Source: Proteles cristata cristata
Taxonomy: Eukaryota > Chordata > Mammalia > Carnivora > Hyaenidae
DNA length: 64,000 bases
Direction of reading: 5' to 3'
Assembly (NCBI GenBank): GCA_017311185.1
Contig: JAESUZ010002694.1
Coordinates: 496,001-560,000, forward strand
The translations under genes and the position numbers were made by a program. The notes under the pieces are model-generated. The model did not search any database and was not told the origin of the DNA. It saw only the letters and a program-made list of their open reading frames with translations. This document shows positions 11,778 to 23,460 of this stretch, piece after piece (within the stretch, counting starts at the first letter, position 1; each line of letters begins with the position of its first letter).

Positions 11778-12539
11778 CATTTCACTATTCTTTGAGTAAT
11801 GTCAGTTATTCACACTCTCATTCAAATGTAGATTTTTAGATTTTGTTAAATCTATCCTCCAGTGCATCATAGAGAAACCTTGTTGATTCTGGTACCCAAA
11901 GGACAGGACACAGCTTTGTGTAAGTCTTATGGGAGCCGCTGTTTCTACCTTCCTTCAACTTTCCCCTCTTTCTTCATTCAGCTCTTTTCAATGTCAGCAA
12001 GACACGGATAAAGTGGTTGCACATGTTCAGGCATAAGAGCAAACCTGGGCTCCGATGCCCACTCCACAGTGCCTGAGCTACCTGGCAGTGATGCCAAAGG
12101 CGGTGGCTGAGGAGAGAGGTCCTTAGGACTCGGGTGGCAGGGGGTGGGGAGACCAGGATTCAGAGTAACCAGAATAACCATTCAGCAAACAGAATTTCAC
12201 AAGTAGTAGAGCACCATCAGCAAAGCAGTTCAGGGAACTAAAAAACGATGTTGAAATTCGTGCATAGAATTGCTGTAGGGTTTCTCCAGACGCAGACTGC
12301 TTCTCCCCTGGCCTGGTCACTAGAATAGAATAAAGATGTTTTCACGACTGTATGTGGGCTATACATGCTGTGATGTCCTCAAGGCCTGTGATGTGGATGG
12401 ATGCACGAGATGCTGACCCAGCCCAGAGTGGGTTCTCCTGGTTAAACCTGGAGCATAGAAACACTTGTGCCTCAACGGGTAGACCTCTTTCACATTCGAG
12501 ATCCAAAATTACAAGTATTCATCATATGAATAAGTTTTA
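11778..12539. other. Unique DNA, no gene recognised
   Basis: Mixed-composition DNA with short overlapping frames on both strands (for example 11978-12320 minus, 12352-12579 plus). None has splice context, a coding bias I can see or a recognisable domain. Confidence 0.4.
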
Positions 12540-12771
12540 TTTTATTAACTTGTTAAGACCTATACAGCTAAGAAAATGAAGTATAAAAACAAAAGGCAGA
12601 ATAAGACCAAAAAAAAAACAAAAGTCAGAAATTAATAAAAATAAAAGCAGACATTGATGGTACACAAAAGGGAAAAAATGTAGTAGATATATAAATCAAA
12701 AGTTAGTTATTAGAAAAAAAAAACAATGAAACAGTGCAAGTATCAGCTTTGTCAAATACATAAATTAGAAA

Positions 12772-13612
12772 TGAAAAGATGCTCAACATCACTCATCATC
12801 AGGGAAATACAAATCAAAACCACATTGAGATAATACCTCACATTGGTCAGAAAGGCTAAAATTAACAACAAATGTTGGCAAGGATGCAGATAAAGGGGAA
12901 CCCTTTTGCACTGTTGGTGGGAATGCAGACTGGTACAGCCATTCTAGAAAACAGTGTGGAGGTTCCTCAAAAAAGTTAAAAATTGAACTGCCCTACAACC
13001 CAGCAATTGCACTACTTGGGATTTATCCAGAAGGTACAAAAATGCTGACTTGAAGGGGCACATGCACCCCACTGTTTATAGCAGCACTGTCATTAATAGT
13101 CAAATTATGGAAAGAGCCCAATTGTCCATCGACTGATGAATGGATAAAGAAGATGTGAAATATAGATATACAATGGAATACTACTCAGTGATCAGAAAGA
13201 ATGAAATCTTGACATTTGCAATAAGGTGGATGGAACTGGAGGGTATTATGCTAAGAGTAATAAGTCAGTCAAAGACAAATATCATATAATTTCATTCATA
13301 TGTGGAATTTAAGAAACACAACAAATGAACATAGTAGAATGGACGGAATAATAAAATAAGATAAAAACAGAGAGTAAAAAACCATAAGTGACTCTTGAAT
13401 ACAAAGAACAAGCAGGGTTGATGGTGGGAGATGGGTGGGGGATGGGCTAGATGGGTGATGGGCATTAAGGAGGGCCCTTGTTGGGATGAGCACTGGGTGT
13501 TGTATGTAAGTGATGAATTACTAAATTCTACTCCTGAAATCATTATTACACTATATGTTAACTAACTTGAATTTAAAAAATAAAATAAAAAAGCGATAAA
13601 ATAAAAAGGGGT
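12772..13612 (+). mobile_element. 5'-truncated L1 3' end, younger, nested
   Basis: Begins ATGCTCAACATCACTCATCA, inside the C-terminal ORF2 coding part, and runs through GGGATTTATCCAGAAGGTAC, the 3' UTR (GGGATGAGCACTGGGTGTTG at 13484) and an A-rich tail at about 13576-13612. This is a typical target-primed reverse-transcription product cut off at its 5' end. It splits an older L1. The 3' UTR matches that of the minus-strand L1 at 1508. Confidence 0.85.
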
Positions 13613-13706
13613 GATAATAATTACAGAACAGTTTTTAGATTGTAACAGACCCATTGGTACAACTTTATGTACATTTTACAATCTAGATCAAAGGAACTTT
13701 TTTCTA

Positions 13707-13726
13707 AAAAAAAAAAAAAAAAAAAA
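13707..13726. repeat. Poly(A) run
   Basis: About 20 consecutive A residues inside the old L1 ORF2. There is no adjacent SINE or L1 end, so it is probably an expanded A-rich codon stretch. Confidence 0.8.
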
Positions 13727-14631
13727 GAAGCTTCCCCAAGTTGAATCTTGGAGAGAAAAGGCAACAAATTAATTATGATAAAATAAATAGACAAAATTGT
13801 TAAAAGCCAAATAACTCTTCACCAAGAAAGGACTTAGACTCCAATTATTTTTTTTAAAGATGAAATAATGCGAGCACTTCTTAACTATTCCAAACCTAAA
13901 TGACAATTTCCATTTTCAAAGATTGGTGGTGTTCTCCATAATTGATAAAAATTACACAAAAATATAAAACTACTGCCAAAATTCATTCATGAATATTGAT
14001 GTAAATTAACAACTATGATATTAGCAATAAAAAATCAAACCAACAGAGCATTAAAAAACAATAAGTCGTGACTAAGTTGCATCTATTTCATGAATGCCAA
14101 GGTGGTTCAGTATTAAAAAAATACATTCACGTCATCCACTTATCATAAGAACTCAGAATAAAAATCTTGTAATTATCTCCTTGGGTGACAAAATGTATTT
14201 ATGAGAATTTAATATGCATTCATGTTACATGCACTCAGTGAAACAGAAATTAATAAATTGTCTTTGTAACATAATTTATTTTCCCTGGCCAAAAAAGTCA
14301 AAGTTATGAGGACTAAGACAAAGGAATACTCTCTACTACCATTGAACTTTGTGCTGGATATATTAGCAAATTCAATTATACAAGAGAAAGCAGCTATATG
14401 AAATGGAAAGAAAAAAACTGCAACTATATCTTTTGGCAGACCGTGTAATTTTATATTTAGAAATCCGAAAATAATCAATGGAATAACGACTGCACGTAAG
14501 ATAATTTAGCAGTGTAGAAGCTTAAATAAATATTTAAAGACCCTCAATGCATAAAAACAAAAACTACTCAGGAAGGAAAAAAAGCAGTAGGAATAATGTC
14601 AAAGAAGACACCCCGCCCCCACCGCTTAACA

Positions 14632-14706
14632 AACACATTAAAACACATTAAAGTAACAAGCACATTAAAACACAGTAAAATAACAAGCACAGTAAAAAAC
14701 AAAACA
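14632..14706. repeat. Small A-rich tandem repeat
   Basis: Imperfect units containing AACACATTAAA and AGTAACAAGC repeat about three times. The array lies in old L1 sequence and gives an apparent Val/Leu/Phe-rich frame on the minus strand (14568-14771) that is not a gene. Confidence 0.75.
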
Positions 14707-15010
14707 AAACAAAATAATGAGACAAGGAAAAGACAACTATTCTGAAGCACATGAAAGTCAGATTTAAACAATGGAGGTCCATATTATGATGTTGCATAGG
14801 AAGGATCACATCATAAAGATGCCATTGTTTTCCTAAAATAATTTCATTACATGCAATCCCAACACAAGACAGCCCTTTCTAGATAAGAGAATTAGCATGT
14901 TGATTTGGAAGAAAAACACAAGCAGGGCTGAAAAACAGGCAAACCCTGGCAGTCATAAAAGTAGATGTAAATGTTTTATAATTAAAACCAATTTTGTTGC
15001 TTGAATAGTT

Positions 15011-16227
15011 AAAATGATTAGAAGAAAATGTCTTAAAATGGGGGAAGAACACATTGGAAATTTAGCTCATGATGACAGCGCGTTTCCAGACCCGGTGGGG
15101 AAAAGATTAGGTTTTGAATAAATGGTATAGAAAGAACTGAACAGCTAGGCACAGAAAGACACAATCTTTTCTGCTTTAATTGGAGCGCCTCCTTAGTCTG
15201 GGAGCCTTTCATCCTTTGGCTCTTGTTTCATCTCTTCTTTCTATGCCAACTCAGTAGCCCACTCTGCTATAAAAATCCCCATTTTATTAAATCACTTGTC
15301 TGAGTATGTTGCCGCTCCCAGTTGGGGACGTCACTATGTGAGAAAGTGTGCCCGGGTACACTGTGTCTTTCTCACACGCCTTATGTGTGCAGACCCTAGA
15401 ATAACGGGGTTTATTAACAAGGAACTTTGGGCTCAGTTTCTGAATACTGCCTTCCCTTGCCACACTCTTTAATTTTACATTCTGTTTTATTAAAAAGACT
15501 GGTTGCCTTTGGTTGAGGAAATAAGAATCCTGGAGCTTGTAAAATGAAGAATATAATTACACAGTTTTTAACATTTTAGATATCTTCTCCTAGTGCTTAG
15601 GGCCCCAGGAAGCACAGACTCCTTTATTCTTTAACAGAATTTGCCCATCTTTTGGACTATCTCAGTTGAAAAGAAGCCTCCAATCTCAAGGCTTGCATGT
15701 ACCCGTGCTCGCTCTACTCATTCTGCACTGCTAGATCCACTTTGCTGGGCAGCCAGTTACCTGTATGGTTCCCAGACAGCGGGAAGCACCGTTATGTTGT
15801 ACTGAGTGAGACCTTAGCCATGTGCAAGGAAGTAATCAAACCCTGTGTTACTAAAATAAAGCACAAAAGGAACTTCAATATTCCTCTCCGGAACTCAATA
15901 TAACAAACTTAATAGGTGAGACAAAAAGTGCTTGTAATGCATATGCCCAAAGGCTCTTGTTCAGTGTACTTAAATTTCATTAACATGCTATTATCTCATA
16001 AATTATAATAGTACACCAACATTGAGTATTTTGCTTTCTTTGTGTCTTTTTGTTTAAAAAAATTACAAAAACATAAATACTTTAAGCACTTTCATGAAAA
16101 CCCAGTAATGCTGCAGAGACTGCAGTATATTAACCCTTGAATATAATGTGTTTTCTTAAATAACAGTAACATACAGCTCTAACAATTACATGGAACCTTG
16201 TATCGCCACCATGGAAATGAGAAAGAG
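15011..16227. other. Unique DNA, no gene recognised
   Basis: A moderately GC stretch at 15170-15470 contains CTGCTATAAAAATCCCC, which resembles a TATA box, followed by CCGCTCCCAGTTGGGGACGT. This could be a decayed LTR or promoter, but I could not match it to a family. The frame at 15697-15903 has no splice or promoter support. Confidence 0.35.
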
Positions 16228-16416
16228 AAGCGCCTGCATGTCTCAGTTAGTCAAGTGACAAGTGCTGGCTCAGGTCGTGATTTCTCATGAGTTCCAGGCC
16301 ATGTGGGGCTCCATGCTGAGCTGTGGCTCCTGCTTTGGATTCTTGCTCCCTCTCTCTGCCCCTCCCCCACTCATGCTCCCTCTTTATCTCAAAATAAATA
16401 AAACAAAAAAATATTT
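16228..16416 (+). mobile_element. CAN/SINEC SINE, old and diverged
   Basis: A diverged copy (CGCCTGCATGTCTCAGTTAG, then GGCTCAGGTCGTGATTTCTC, then CCCTCTCTCTGCCCCTCCCC and CTCAAAATAAATAAAAC). Many substitutions and no clear duplication show it is older than the CTAG-type copies. Confidence 0.85.
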
Positions 16417-16574
16417 TAAAATAAGAAACTAGAAAGAATGTAAAGTAATAAAATAAATGAACTTTAGATAGTTATGTGTGACTCTGCTAAGTTTACCTTT
16501 AAAAATTAGAATGTTACATTAAATAACTTTATAGATATCGGCTGATATGGGATTTGAAACCAACACTACTAAAT

Positions 16575-16945
16575 AACAAAAATCCAACTGAATAAAGCTG
16601 AAGATCTAATTGGCTTTATTCAACAATTCATCCTCCCCTCTTAGCAAATAGGAGCCCTAAATAGCAGTACAAAATGGAAAGTTTATAAAGGCAGAGAGGA
16701 GGTGGACAAGGAAGTGATAAATGGAAACAAAGGCTTATTTCAGAGAAGGTCACCTTCTTTTGGGGGGACAAAAAGGTCTGTCAGGCAGATTACCTCAACT
16801 GGGGCTGACCTGGAATTCCAGATGGGCCAGTTAAGATTATAATCCTGGGGAAGGTGGAAACTGCAATTAGGACAGGTTTGGTCCAGTGACATGGGCTTGG
16901 CACAAGCGACTGTATTTTGGGGATGTTGTTTCTTTTTAATGACAT
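16575..16945 (-). repeat. Possible ancient LTR or interspersed repeat
   Basis: The stretch opens with TTGGCTTTATTCAACAATTC and includes AGAGGAGGTGGACAAGGAAG and CTTGGCACAAGCGACTGTAT. It has the feel of an old interspersed repeat read from its 3' end, but I could not name the family with confidence. The frame at 16740-16949 (minus) lies inside and shows no domain. Confidence 0.3.
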
Positions 16946-16960
16946 TCATATGCTAATTTT

Positions 16961-16977
16961 AAAATGTTTATTTATTT

Positions 16978-17017
<40 letters not shown>

Positions 17018-17144
17018 CCAAGTAGGCTTCACACTGTCGGCACAGAGGCTGATACAGGGCTCAGTCCCACAACCATGAGATCATGACCTGAACAGAGATC
17101 AACAGTAGGATGCTTAAGGGCTGAGCAGTTCATGCACCCCACAC
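16961..17144 (-). mobile_element. CAN/SINEC SINE, old type, reverse
   Basis: The tail/CT side begins at 16961 and the (GA)17 run at 16981-17014 is its expanded CT segment. An 11-bp duplication ATGCTAATTTT is at 16950-16960 and 17145-17155. The head is decayed (CTGAGCAGTTCATGCACCCC). Confidence 0.85.
16981..17014. repeat. (GA)17 microsatellite
   Basis: Pure GA dinucleotide repeat grown from the CT-rich part of the surrounding reverse SINE. Confidence 0.97.
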
Positions 17145-17430
17145 ATGCTAATTTTGACCTATAAGAAAACTCTGTGTCATTTCAACAAATTATAAGCCAC
17201 ACTGCAAAATGTATGTACTATTTCCCTTGTTTCATTGGATCACACATAAAATTTTAACAACTTCAATGTAGGAATCTGCTTTTTTTTTTATTTACTATTA
17301 TGTATCAATTCTAAACCTTGGTGCATGTCTAAATACACAGCCATTTCCACCACACCACCAGCAGCACCACTGGAATCTCACTGTTGTGTGGGATCTTTTG
17401 CAATCCCAAATGAAAACTCGTGCATTTTTC

Positions 17431-17432
<2 letters not shown>

Positions 17433-17482
<50 letters not shown>
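17433..17482. repeat. (TA)25 microsatellite
   Basis: Fifty bases of perfect TA repeat, likely polymorphic and able to extrude a cruciform. It creates the Tyr-Ile repeat frames seen on both strands, which are not genes. Confidence 0.98.
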
Positions 17483-17486
<4 letters not shown>

Positions 17487-17718
17487 ATTCTGATCTCCAA
17501 TGTGTGTTTCAATACCTCTCAATATTTGACACAACAATTAGAGATATAGGAAGACTGAAAGAGTTCTGTCAAACAACTTAAACTAATTGACCCAACAACA
17601 AAATAGAAAATGGATATAAAAATGTAAAATGAATAACGAAAAAACACACAGAAAAATCATTCTCCTTAAGTTCACATGAGCTATGTACCCAAGTACTTCT
17701 AAATTATATCCTAAATTT

Positions 17719-17894
17719 GGGGTGCCTGAGTGGCTCAGTTGGTTATGTATCCAACTTCTGCTTGGGTCATGATCTTGCATTTGGTGAGTTCAAGCTCAGA
17801 GCCTGGAGCCTGCTTTGGATTCTGTCTCTCTCTCTGCCCTCCCCCACTCACATTCAGTTTCTGTCTCTCTCAAAAAATAATAAACATAAAAAAT
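17719..17894 (+). mobile_element. CAN/SINEC SINE, older type
   Basis: Head GGGGTGCCTGAGTGGCTCAG. The element is shortened between the B-box region and the CT segment. An 18-bp perfect target duplication (AAATTATATCCTAAATTT) lies at 17701-17718 and 17895-17912. The tail is of the CTCAAAAAATAATAAA type, without CTAG. Confidence 0.95.
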
Positions 17895-17949
17895 AAATTA
17901 TATCCTAAATTTAAGAATATTGGATGGGAGAAGTTTGCAAAATAAGACA

Positions 17950-18640
17950 GCACAGGGTCTATAAGTGCAAGAACTTACTACAATTAATTAGTCAAGGAGA
18001 GAGAGGTGCAAATCAAAAATACAGGGAGATGCTAGTTCACACCTGTTAGAATCACTGTCATTAAAAACCCTGAAAACCCCAAATTTGGATTAGAATAGGA
18101 ATTCATTTACACTCTCATAGCTTCTTGCTGAGAGTGTAAAGTGGTAACAATGCTTTGGAAATGGTTAGGCATTTGTTATAAACACAGACTTTCCTTGTGA
18201 GCCAGCAATACTACTCTTACTGATTTGCCTCCCATAAATGTCTACATGGGTCCATGAAAGAGCTTATAAAAGAATATTTGGAGGAGCTTTATTCATAACA
18301 GGAAAAACCTTGAAGTAAAATATCAATTGAATTGATGAATGTTTTAGCATAGCCACACATTGAACGCCAGTCAAGAACAGTACTGCAGACTGACACATAC
18401 AATCGGAATCAATCTCAAAAACATTCGGCTGAACAGTTGAAGACGGACATGAAGGAACACAAAAGACATAATTCCATGTACAGGAAGCCTGTTTCTAAAG
18501 AAATAGGAATATTGTTGACTTCATGGAAGTCACGAATGGACCAGAAAGGGACAAGGAAGAATTTGCTGACTTGGTAAAAATATTTTATCTTGAAAAGGAC
18601 ATGTGGATATGGAAGTGTGCATTTTTCCATAGTTGTAACA
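17950..18640 (+). mobile_element. Old L1 3'-region fragment
   Basis: Diverged L1 ORF2 C-terminal sequence: AGATGCTAGTTCACACCTGT, a CAATACTACTCTTACTGATT block matching the usual 'ccagcaattccac' region, then TTATTCATAACAGGAAAAAC and CAATCTCAAAAACATTCGGC. The order fits L1M-type elements. Boundaries are approximate. Confidence 0.65.
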
Positions 18641-18828
18641 TTTTACATTGAAGATTTCTTTGTTTCCATATAAAGTTTTCCTCCAGCTTTAAAGCACCAC
18701 TGATGTTGTGGCACCTACCCAGTGTGGTGCAGTTGAGGAAGAAGACAGGCACACTCCTGCAGAAAATTATAAACGCAATAAGACATGAAAAATGGCATTG
18801 TTTTACTCTCTCTTTTCACTTAATTTTT

Positions 18829-19039
18829 TAAAAATGTTTCTTTATTTACTTTGAGAGAAAGAGAGTAAGAAAGCAAGTTGGAGTGAGACAGAGATAGAGG
18901 GAGACAGAGAATCCCATGCAGGCTCCATGCTGTCAGCACAGAGGCTTACATAGAGCTCAAACTCACAAATCATGAGATCATGACCTGAACTGAAACCAAG
19001 AGTCAGATGCTTAACTGACTGAGCCACTCAGGCAGCCCA
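18829..19039 (-). mobile_element. CAN/SINEC SINE, older type, reverse
   Basis: An 18-bp perfect target duplication, TCTTTTCACTTAATTTTT, lies at 18811-18828 and 19040-19057. The head GAGCCACTCAGGCAGCCC is slightly decayed. Confidence 0.95.
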
Positions 19040-19497
19040 TCTTTTCACTTAATTTTTATGAAAATAGGTCCCATGTAGTAAAATTGTAAAATGTAAGGTT
19101 TACTTTCCTTTTTCTCAACTTCCAGTATAAATGTGTTTGTATTCCAAAATTGTAAAAGAATAAGAAACAGGTTAAGTGTTAGGAAGAGAAGAATGAGTCT
19201 CAGTAATAAATATAGCAAATATCTGGCTGTTATTGCTGGTAATTTTTTTCACATTAAGACTCATATCTTTCCTATAGTCATCAAGCATCTGGTCTAAAAG
19301 TTTTATGACCCATGTGTTGCTTAGAATTAGATTTTCTTTAGGAACTTTTTCATAATAAAATTAATTTTAAAATATTAATCCATCCCCAGTCACTAACTTT
19401 GTAACTATTACTGATGTGTTTCCAACATGTAAAATGGTTTGAATCCCTATATGACAAATGAAATCCTATTGTGTCTTTTTTTCCCATTCACACTTAG

Positions 19498-19554
19498 ATA
19501 AATATGTGATAAAAGCAGGTGGCACAATCTACTTATCAGCATTTGGCTCACCAG
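19498..19554 (+). other. Candidate 57-nt internal exon
   Basis: The left boundary is a strong acceptor: a pyrimidine tract (GTCTTTTTTTCCCATTCACA) leading to CTTAG. The right boundary is a near-consensus donor, CACCAG|GTAAGA. The length, 57 nt, is a multiple of three. One of three frames is open (starting with two bases of a split codon) and reads KYVIKAGGTIYLSAFGSP; the other two stop at once. I do not recognise the protein. Chance acceptor-donor pairs occur in AT-rich DNA, so this is a candidate only. It could belong to a long plus-strand gene or lncRNA. Confidence 0.35.
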
Positions 19555-20324
19555 GTAAGAAATAAGAACTTCTGAGGACTTTTGAACAGTATGGGGCAAT
19601 TTTCATTCTGGCACTTAGGGAATTAGCCATTTGACTCCCATTAATTTTAACGGGAGAAGTGTGTATAATCCATAAACCATTAATGTATCCTGGAAATGTT
19701 CACAACGGATCAGCACAAAGTTGCACAGCACAGGTGTTTAATTGATGATGGATATAATATCAGAGCTAAATGTGTTAAGACCAAAGAATAAAAAATCAAT
19801 TACTTGCAAAGATCCTAAGGTCTACAAAATAAAATGCCTGTGTTAAATGTGGCACAGATTTGAAGTCTGTTACTAACTGAACCAGAGGTGACTATCAAGT
19901 GAAATTAGTCTGCATATCATTTGGTGGATTTGGGTCTGGATATGTCTCCTTTCCGCTTAGCAGTGACTCCAGGAAACACATTTTAAATAACTAGTGTCAG
20001 TATTTTTCCATATGTGTGATTCAATTTACATAATAATTAATTTTTACTTCAATAAATCTTATAATGCCCAAAATGGGGGGGCTTTCAAATCTCAATTTCA
20101 GATACTTGACCTCAAAACTTGCATCATTATTATGTCAACAAAAAATGTTCCCTATATGTGTAGGAACATTCTTCAGGACTAGTGAATGAAGTTACTTTTT
20201 ACGGTGTTTAATAAGGTAGAAGAGCCATTATCTTGACATATTGGACTAAGAAACCAGAGCTGCCAGACATATTTAGGTGGTGTTCAGAGCCACCTGTGTC
20301 CCATGATCTTTCTCTCTTTTCTAG

Positions 20325-20357
20325 TCAAAGGAATTACTCAGATATCCTCAAGAAAAT
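20325..20357 (+). other. Candidate 33-nt micro-exon or exon start
   Basis: A very strong acceptor (TCTTTCTCTCTTTTCTAG) precedes an open frame reading KGITQISSRK. Its phase fits the preceding candidate exon, which ends with one base of a codon. The only nearby donor (GTAAAA at 20358) is weak; the frame stays open to a TAG at about 20400. Weaker than the candidate at 19498. Confidence 0.2.
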
Positions 20358-21639
20358 GTAAAAATACATTTTACCTAATCCAGATTGAAGCTTTTAGTTA
20401 GTTGTGAATTTACTAGTTCTGAGTTTATTGCCTATACTGTCATATGATGAATAGGGCAGAAGCTTTTCAACTGAAGTATATTTGACACACAATGGTATAG
20501 TACTTCTAGGTGCGCAACATAGAGATTCAAGAAGACTGTATGTTATGCAGTGGTCAACTCAAATGCGACTATAATCTGTCACCATACAGCACTGTTGCAG
20601 TAAGATTGACTAATTCCCTTTGCTACACCTTTTGTCTGTGTGACATACTCATTCTATAACTGGAAACCCGTGCCTGGCACTCCCCATCACCCATTTTTCC
20701 CATTCCACCACATCCTCTCCATTGGCGGCCATCCATTTCCTCTCTTTATTTATAGATCTATTTTTACTTTTTTTTTCTTTGTTTCATTCCTTAGATTCCA
20801 CACATAAGTAAAATCATATGGTATTTGTCTTTCTCTGCCTGACTAGTTTCACTTAGCACAATACCCTCTAGGTCCATCCATTTTGTCATAAATGGCAAGA
20901 TCTCATTCTTTTTTTTTTTTAATGGATCTCATACCATATATTTATCCATTTATCTATTGATGGATTCTTAGGTAGCTTCCATATCTTAGCTATTGTAAAT
21001 AATGCTACATGAGACATAAGAGTGCATATATCGTTTTCATTTTCTTTGGGTAAGTACATCACACAACCTTGCCAACACTTGTTTATTACCTTTGATTCTA
21101 ACCATGCTGACAGGTATGAGGTGATATCTCATTATGGTTTTATTTGAATTTTTCTGGTGATGAGTGACATTGAACATATTTTCATGCGTCTATTGGCCAT
21201 CTTTATGTCTTCATTATAAAAATGTCTATTCAGGTCCTCAGCCAATTATTAAACAAACTATGCTTGTGCTCTCTTCTAGGGCTTTTATGGTTTCAAGTCT
21301 CATATTTAGGTCCTTAATCCATTTTGAGTTTCTTTTTGTGAATGGTGTAAGAAAGTTTCATTCTCTTGCATGTTGCTGTCTGGATTTCCCAGTATCATTT
21401 GTTGATGAGACTGTCTTTTTCCCATTGCATATTCCTGCCTCCTTTGGTAAAGATTAATTGATCATATAATCGTGGGTTTATTTCTGGATTCTCTCTTCTG
21501 CTCCACCAATTTATGTGTCTGTTTTAGTGCCAGTATCATATTGTTTTGATTTCTACAGCTTTGTGGTATAACTTGAAGTCTGATATTGTGATACCTCCAG
21601 TTTTGTTTTTCTCTTTTAAGATTGCTTTGGCTATTCATG

Positions 21640-21727
21640 GCGTGGGGTTCGATCTCACAAACTGAGATTATGATCTGAGCTGAAATCAAGAGTCAGACGC
21701 TTAACTGACTGAGCCACCCAGGTGCCC
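21640..21727 (-). mobile_element. SINE head fragment at an L1 deletion junction
   Basis: Only the tRNA-like head of a CAN SINE remains (GGGGTTCGATCTCACAAACT to GAGCCACCCAGGTGCCC). The CT segment and tail are absent. To the left is L1 ORF2 C-terminal-side sequence and to the right endonuclease sequence, so one deletion removed the SINE 3' half together with adjacent L1. Confidence 0.8.
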
Positions 21728-23321
21728 TTCTCCATGTAATTTTTATTTATTTCCTTTAGGTTTGTTACTAGTTGCTTTATATAGTTGGGTTCTTCCATGT
21801 TGGGTGCATAAATATTTACAATCGTTATATATTCTTGGGTTGTTTCCTTTATGATCATATAGTGTCCTTCTTTGTTTCTTGTTTGTTTTAAAGTCTATTT
21901 TTCCAACATATGTATTGCCATCTCAGCTTCTTACACTTCCATTTGTGTGATAAATGCTTTTCTATCCTTTCACTTTCAATCTGCAGGTGTCTTTAAGTCT
22001 AAAATGAGTCTCTTGTAGGCAGCATATAGATGGGTCTTACTTTTTTTTTCCCCTAAATCTATTCTGTCACCCTATGACTTTTTATTACACTAGTTATTCC
22101 CTTTATATTCTAAGTAATTATTGATAGGTATGCACTAATTGCCATTTTGTTACTTGTTTTACGGTTGTTTCTGTAGTTATTCTGGGTTCCTTTCTTCTCT
22201 TACTCTCTTCTCTCACAAATTAGTTGGCTTTCTTTGGTGATATATTTGGATTCCTTTCTCTTTACTTGCTTATCTATTACTGGTCTTTGATTTGTGATTA
22301 CCATTACATCTGTATATAACATCTTCTGCATTTAGCAGTCTCTATTAAGTTGATGGTCACTTAAGCTTAAACCCATTCTTACTCCTCTCCCAACATGTTT
22401 TAGGACATGGCTTCAAACTTTATATCCTTTTATTTTGTGATTCCATCGAAAGATTTTTATAAATATACTTCATTTTACTGCTCATGTGTTTCCTACTGTT
22501 CTTACTTCTATTTATGCTCTTTCCTCTCCACTCAAAGAATCCCTTTAACATTTTTTGTAGGGCTAATTTAGTGGTGATGAATTCCTTTAACTTTTCTTTG
22601 TCTGAGAAACTCTTTATCTCTCCTTCTGTTCTGATTGATAGCCTTTCTGGATAGAGTATTCTTGGCTCAGGTTTGGGTTTTCTGTTTTTTTGTTTTTCCC
22701 TTTAAACACTTTGACTGTATCATGCCATTTTCTTCTGATAAAGTTCCTGCTGAAAAATCAACTGATGACCTTATGGGGTTTCTCTTGTATGTAATTGTTT
22801 TCTCTTTTTTAAAAATTCTCTCTTTATCATTACTTGTTGCCATTTTAATTGCTATTTACCTTGATGTTGACATCCTTGGATTGACTTTTCCAGGGGGTTC
22901 TCTGTGTCTCCTGGATCTAGATTTCTGTTTCCTTCCCCAGATTCACAAAGTTTTCAGCTATTATTCCTTCAAATAAATGTAGTATCCTCTTTTCTCTCTC
23001 TTTGCCTTCTAGGATCCCTATAATGCAAATGTTATGCTTGATGGTGTTGCTGAATTCTCTAAATCTGTTTTCATATTTTATTATGTTTTTGCCTCTATTC
23101 CTTTCAACTTGATTGTTTTCCATTACTGTGTCCTTTGGGACATTGATTCATTCTTCTTTTTCCTCTAGCCTTGTATTTATTCCTTCTTATTTATTTTTAA
23201 TATGAGCTATTAAGTGTTTCATCTCTGAATGGTTCTTTTTTCTGTTTTCTATTTATTTGTTAAGGGTATCACTGAGGTTTTCCACTCTTTACTCAAGTCC
23301 AATGAGTATGACCATTACTTT

Positions 23322-23460
23322 AATTTTTTTAATCTTTATTTTTTAATCTTATTTAATTTCTGTCAGCACAGAGCCTGATGCGGGGCTCGAACTCACAAAC
23401 CATGAGACCATGACCTGAGCCAAAGTTGGATGCTTATCTGACTGAGCCACCCAGGTGCCC
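23322..23460 (-). mobile_element. CAN/SINEC SINE with deleted CT segment
   Basis: The A-tail (T-rich here) passes directly into TCTGTCAGCACAGAGCCTGA, so the CT-rich middle is missing. The head ends CCCAGGTGCCC at 23460. Its tail abuts AGTATGACCATTACTTT (23305-23321), which reappears at 23939-23955 after the next SINE. Confidence 0.85.

Larger units (their letters stand above)
12540..15010 (+). mobile_element. Old L1 fragment (ORF2), plus strand, interrupted
   Basis: Diverged L1 ORF2. Pre-RT sequence (AAATTAATAAAAATAAAAGC) is at 12600-12720. After a younger L1 insertion, RT-like sequence follows: TTCATGAATATTGATGTAAA at 13986, then a block matching 'gaatgccaaggtggttcagtat' and the downstream catalytic region to about 14500, then the C-terminal part near CATTACATGCAATCCCAACA at 14847. 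Numerous indels and stops; no coding potential. The antisense frame at 14209-14478 is chance. Confidence 0.7.
19058..20454. other. Unique DNA holding two exon-like segments
   Basis: Non-repetitive AT-rich DNA. Apart from the exon-like segments at 19498-19554 and 20325-20357 nothing was recognised. The frame at 19994-20182 has no splice context. Confidence 0.4.

Noticed and set aside
17298..17549. Tyr-Ile repeat protein frames on both strands
   Set aside because: Produced entirely by the (TA)25 microsatellite.
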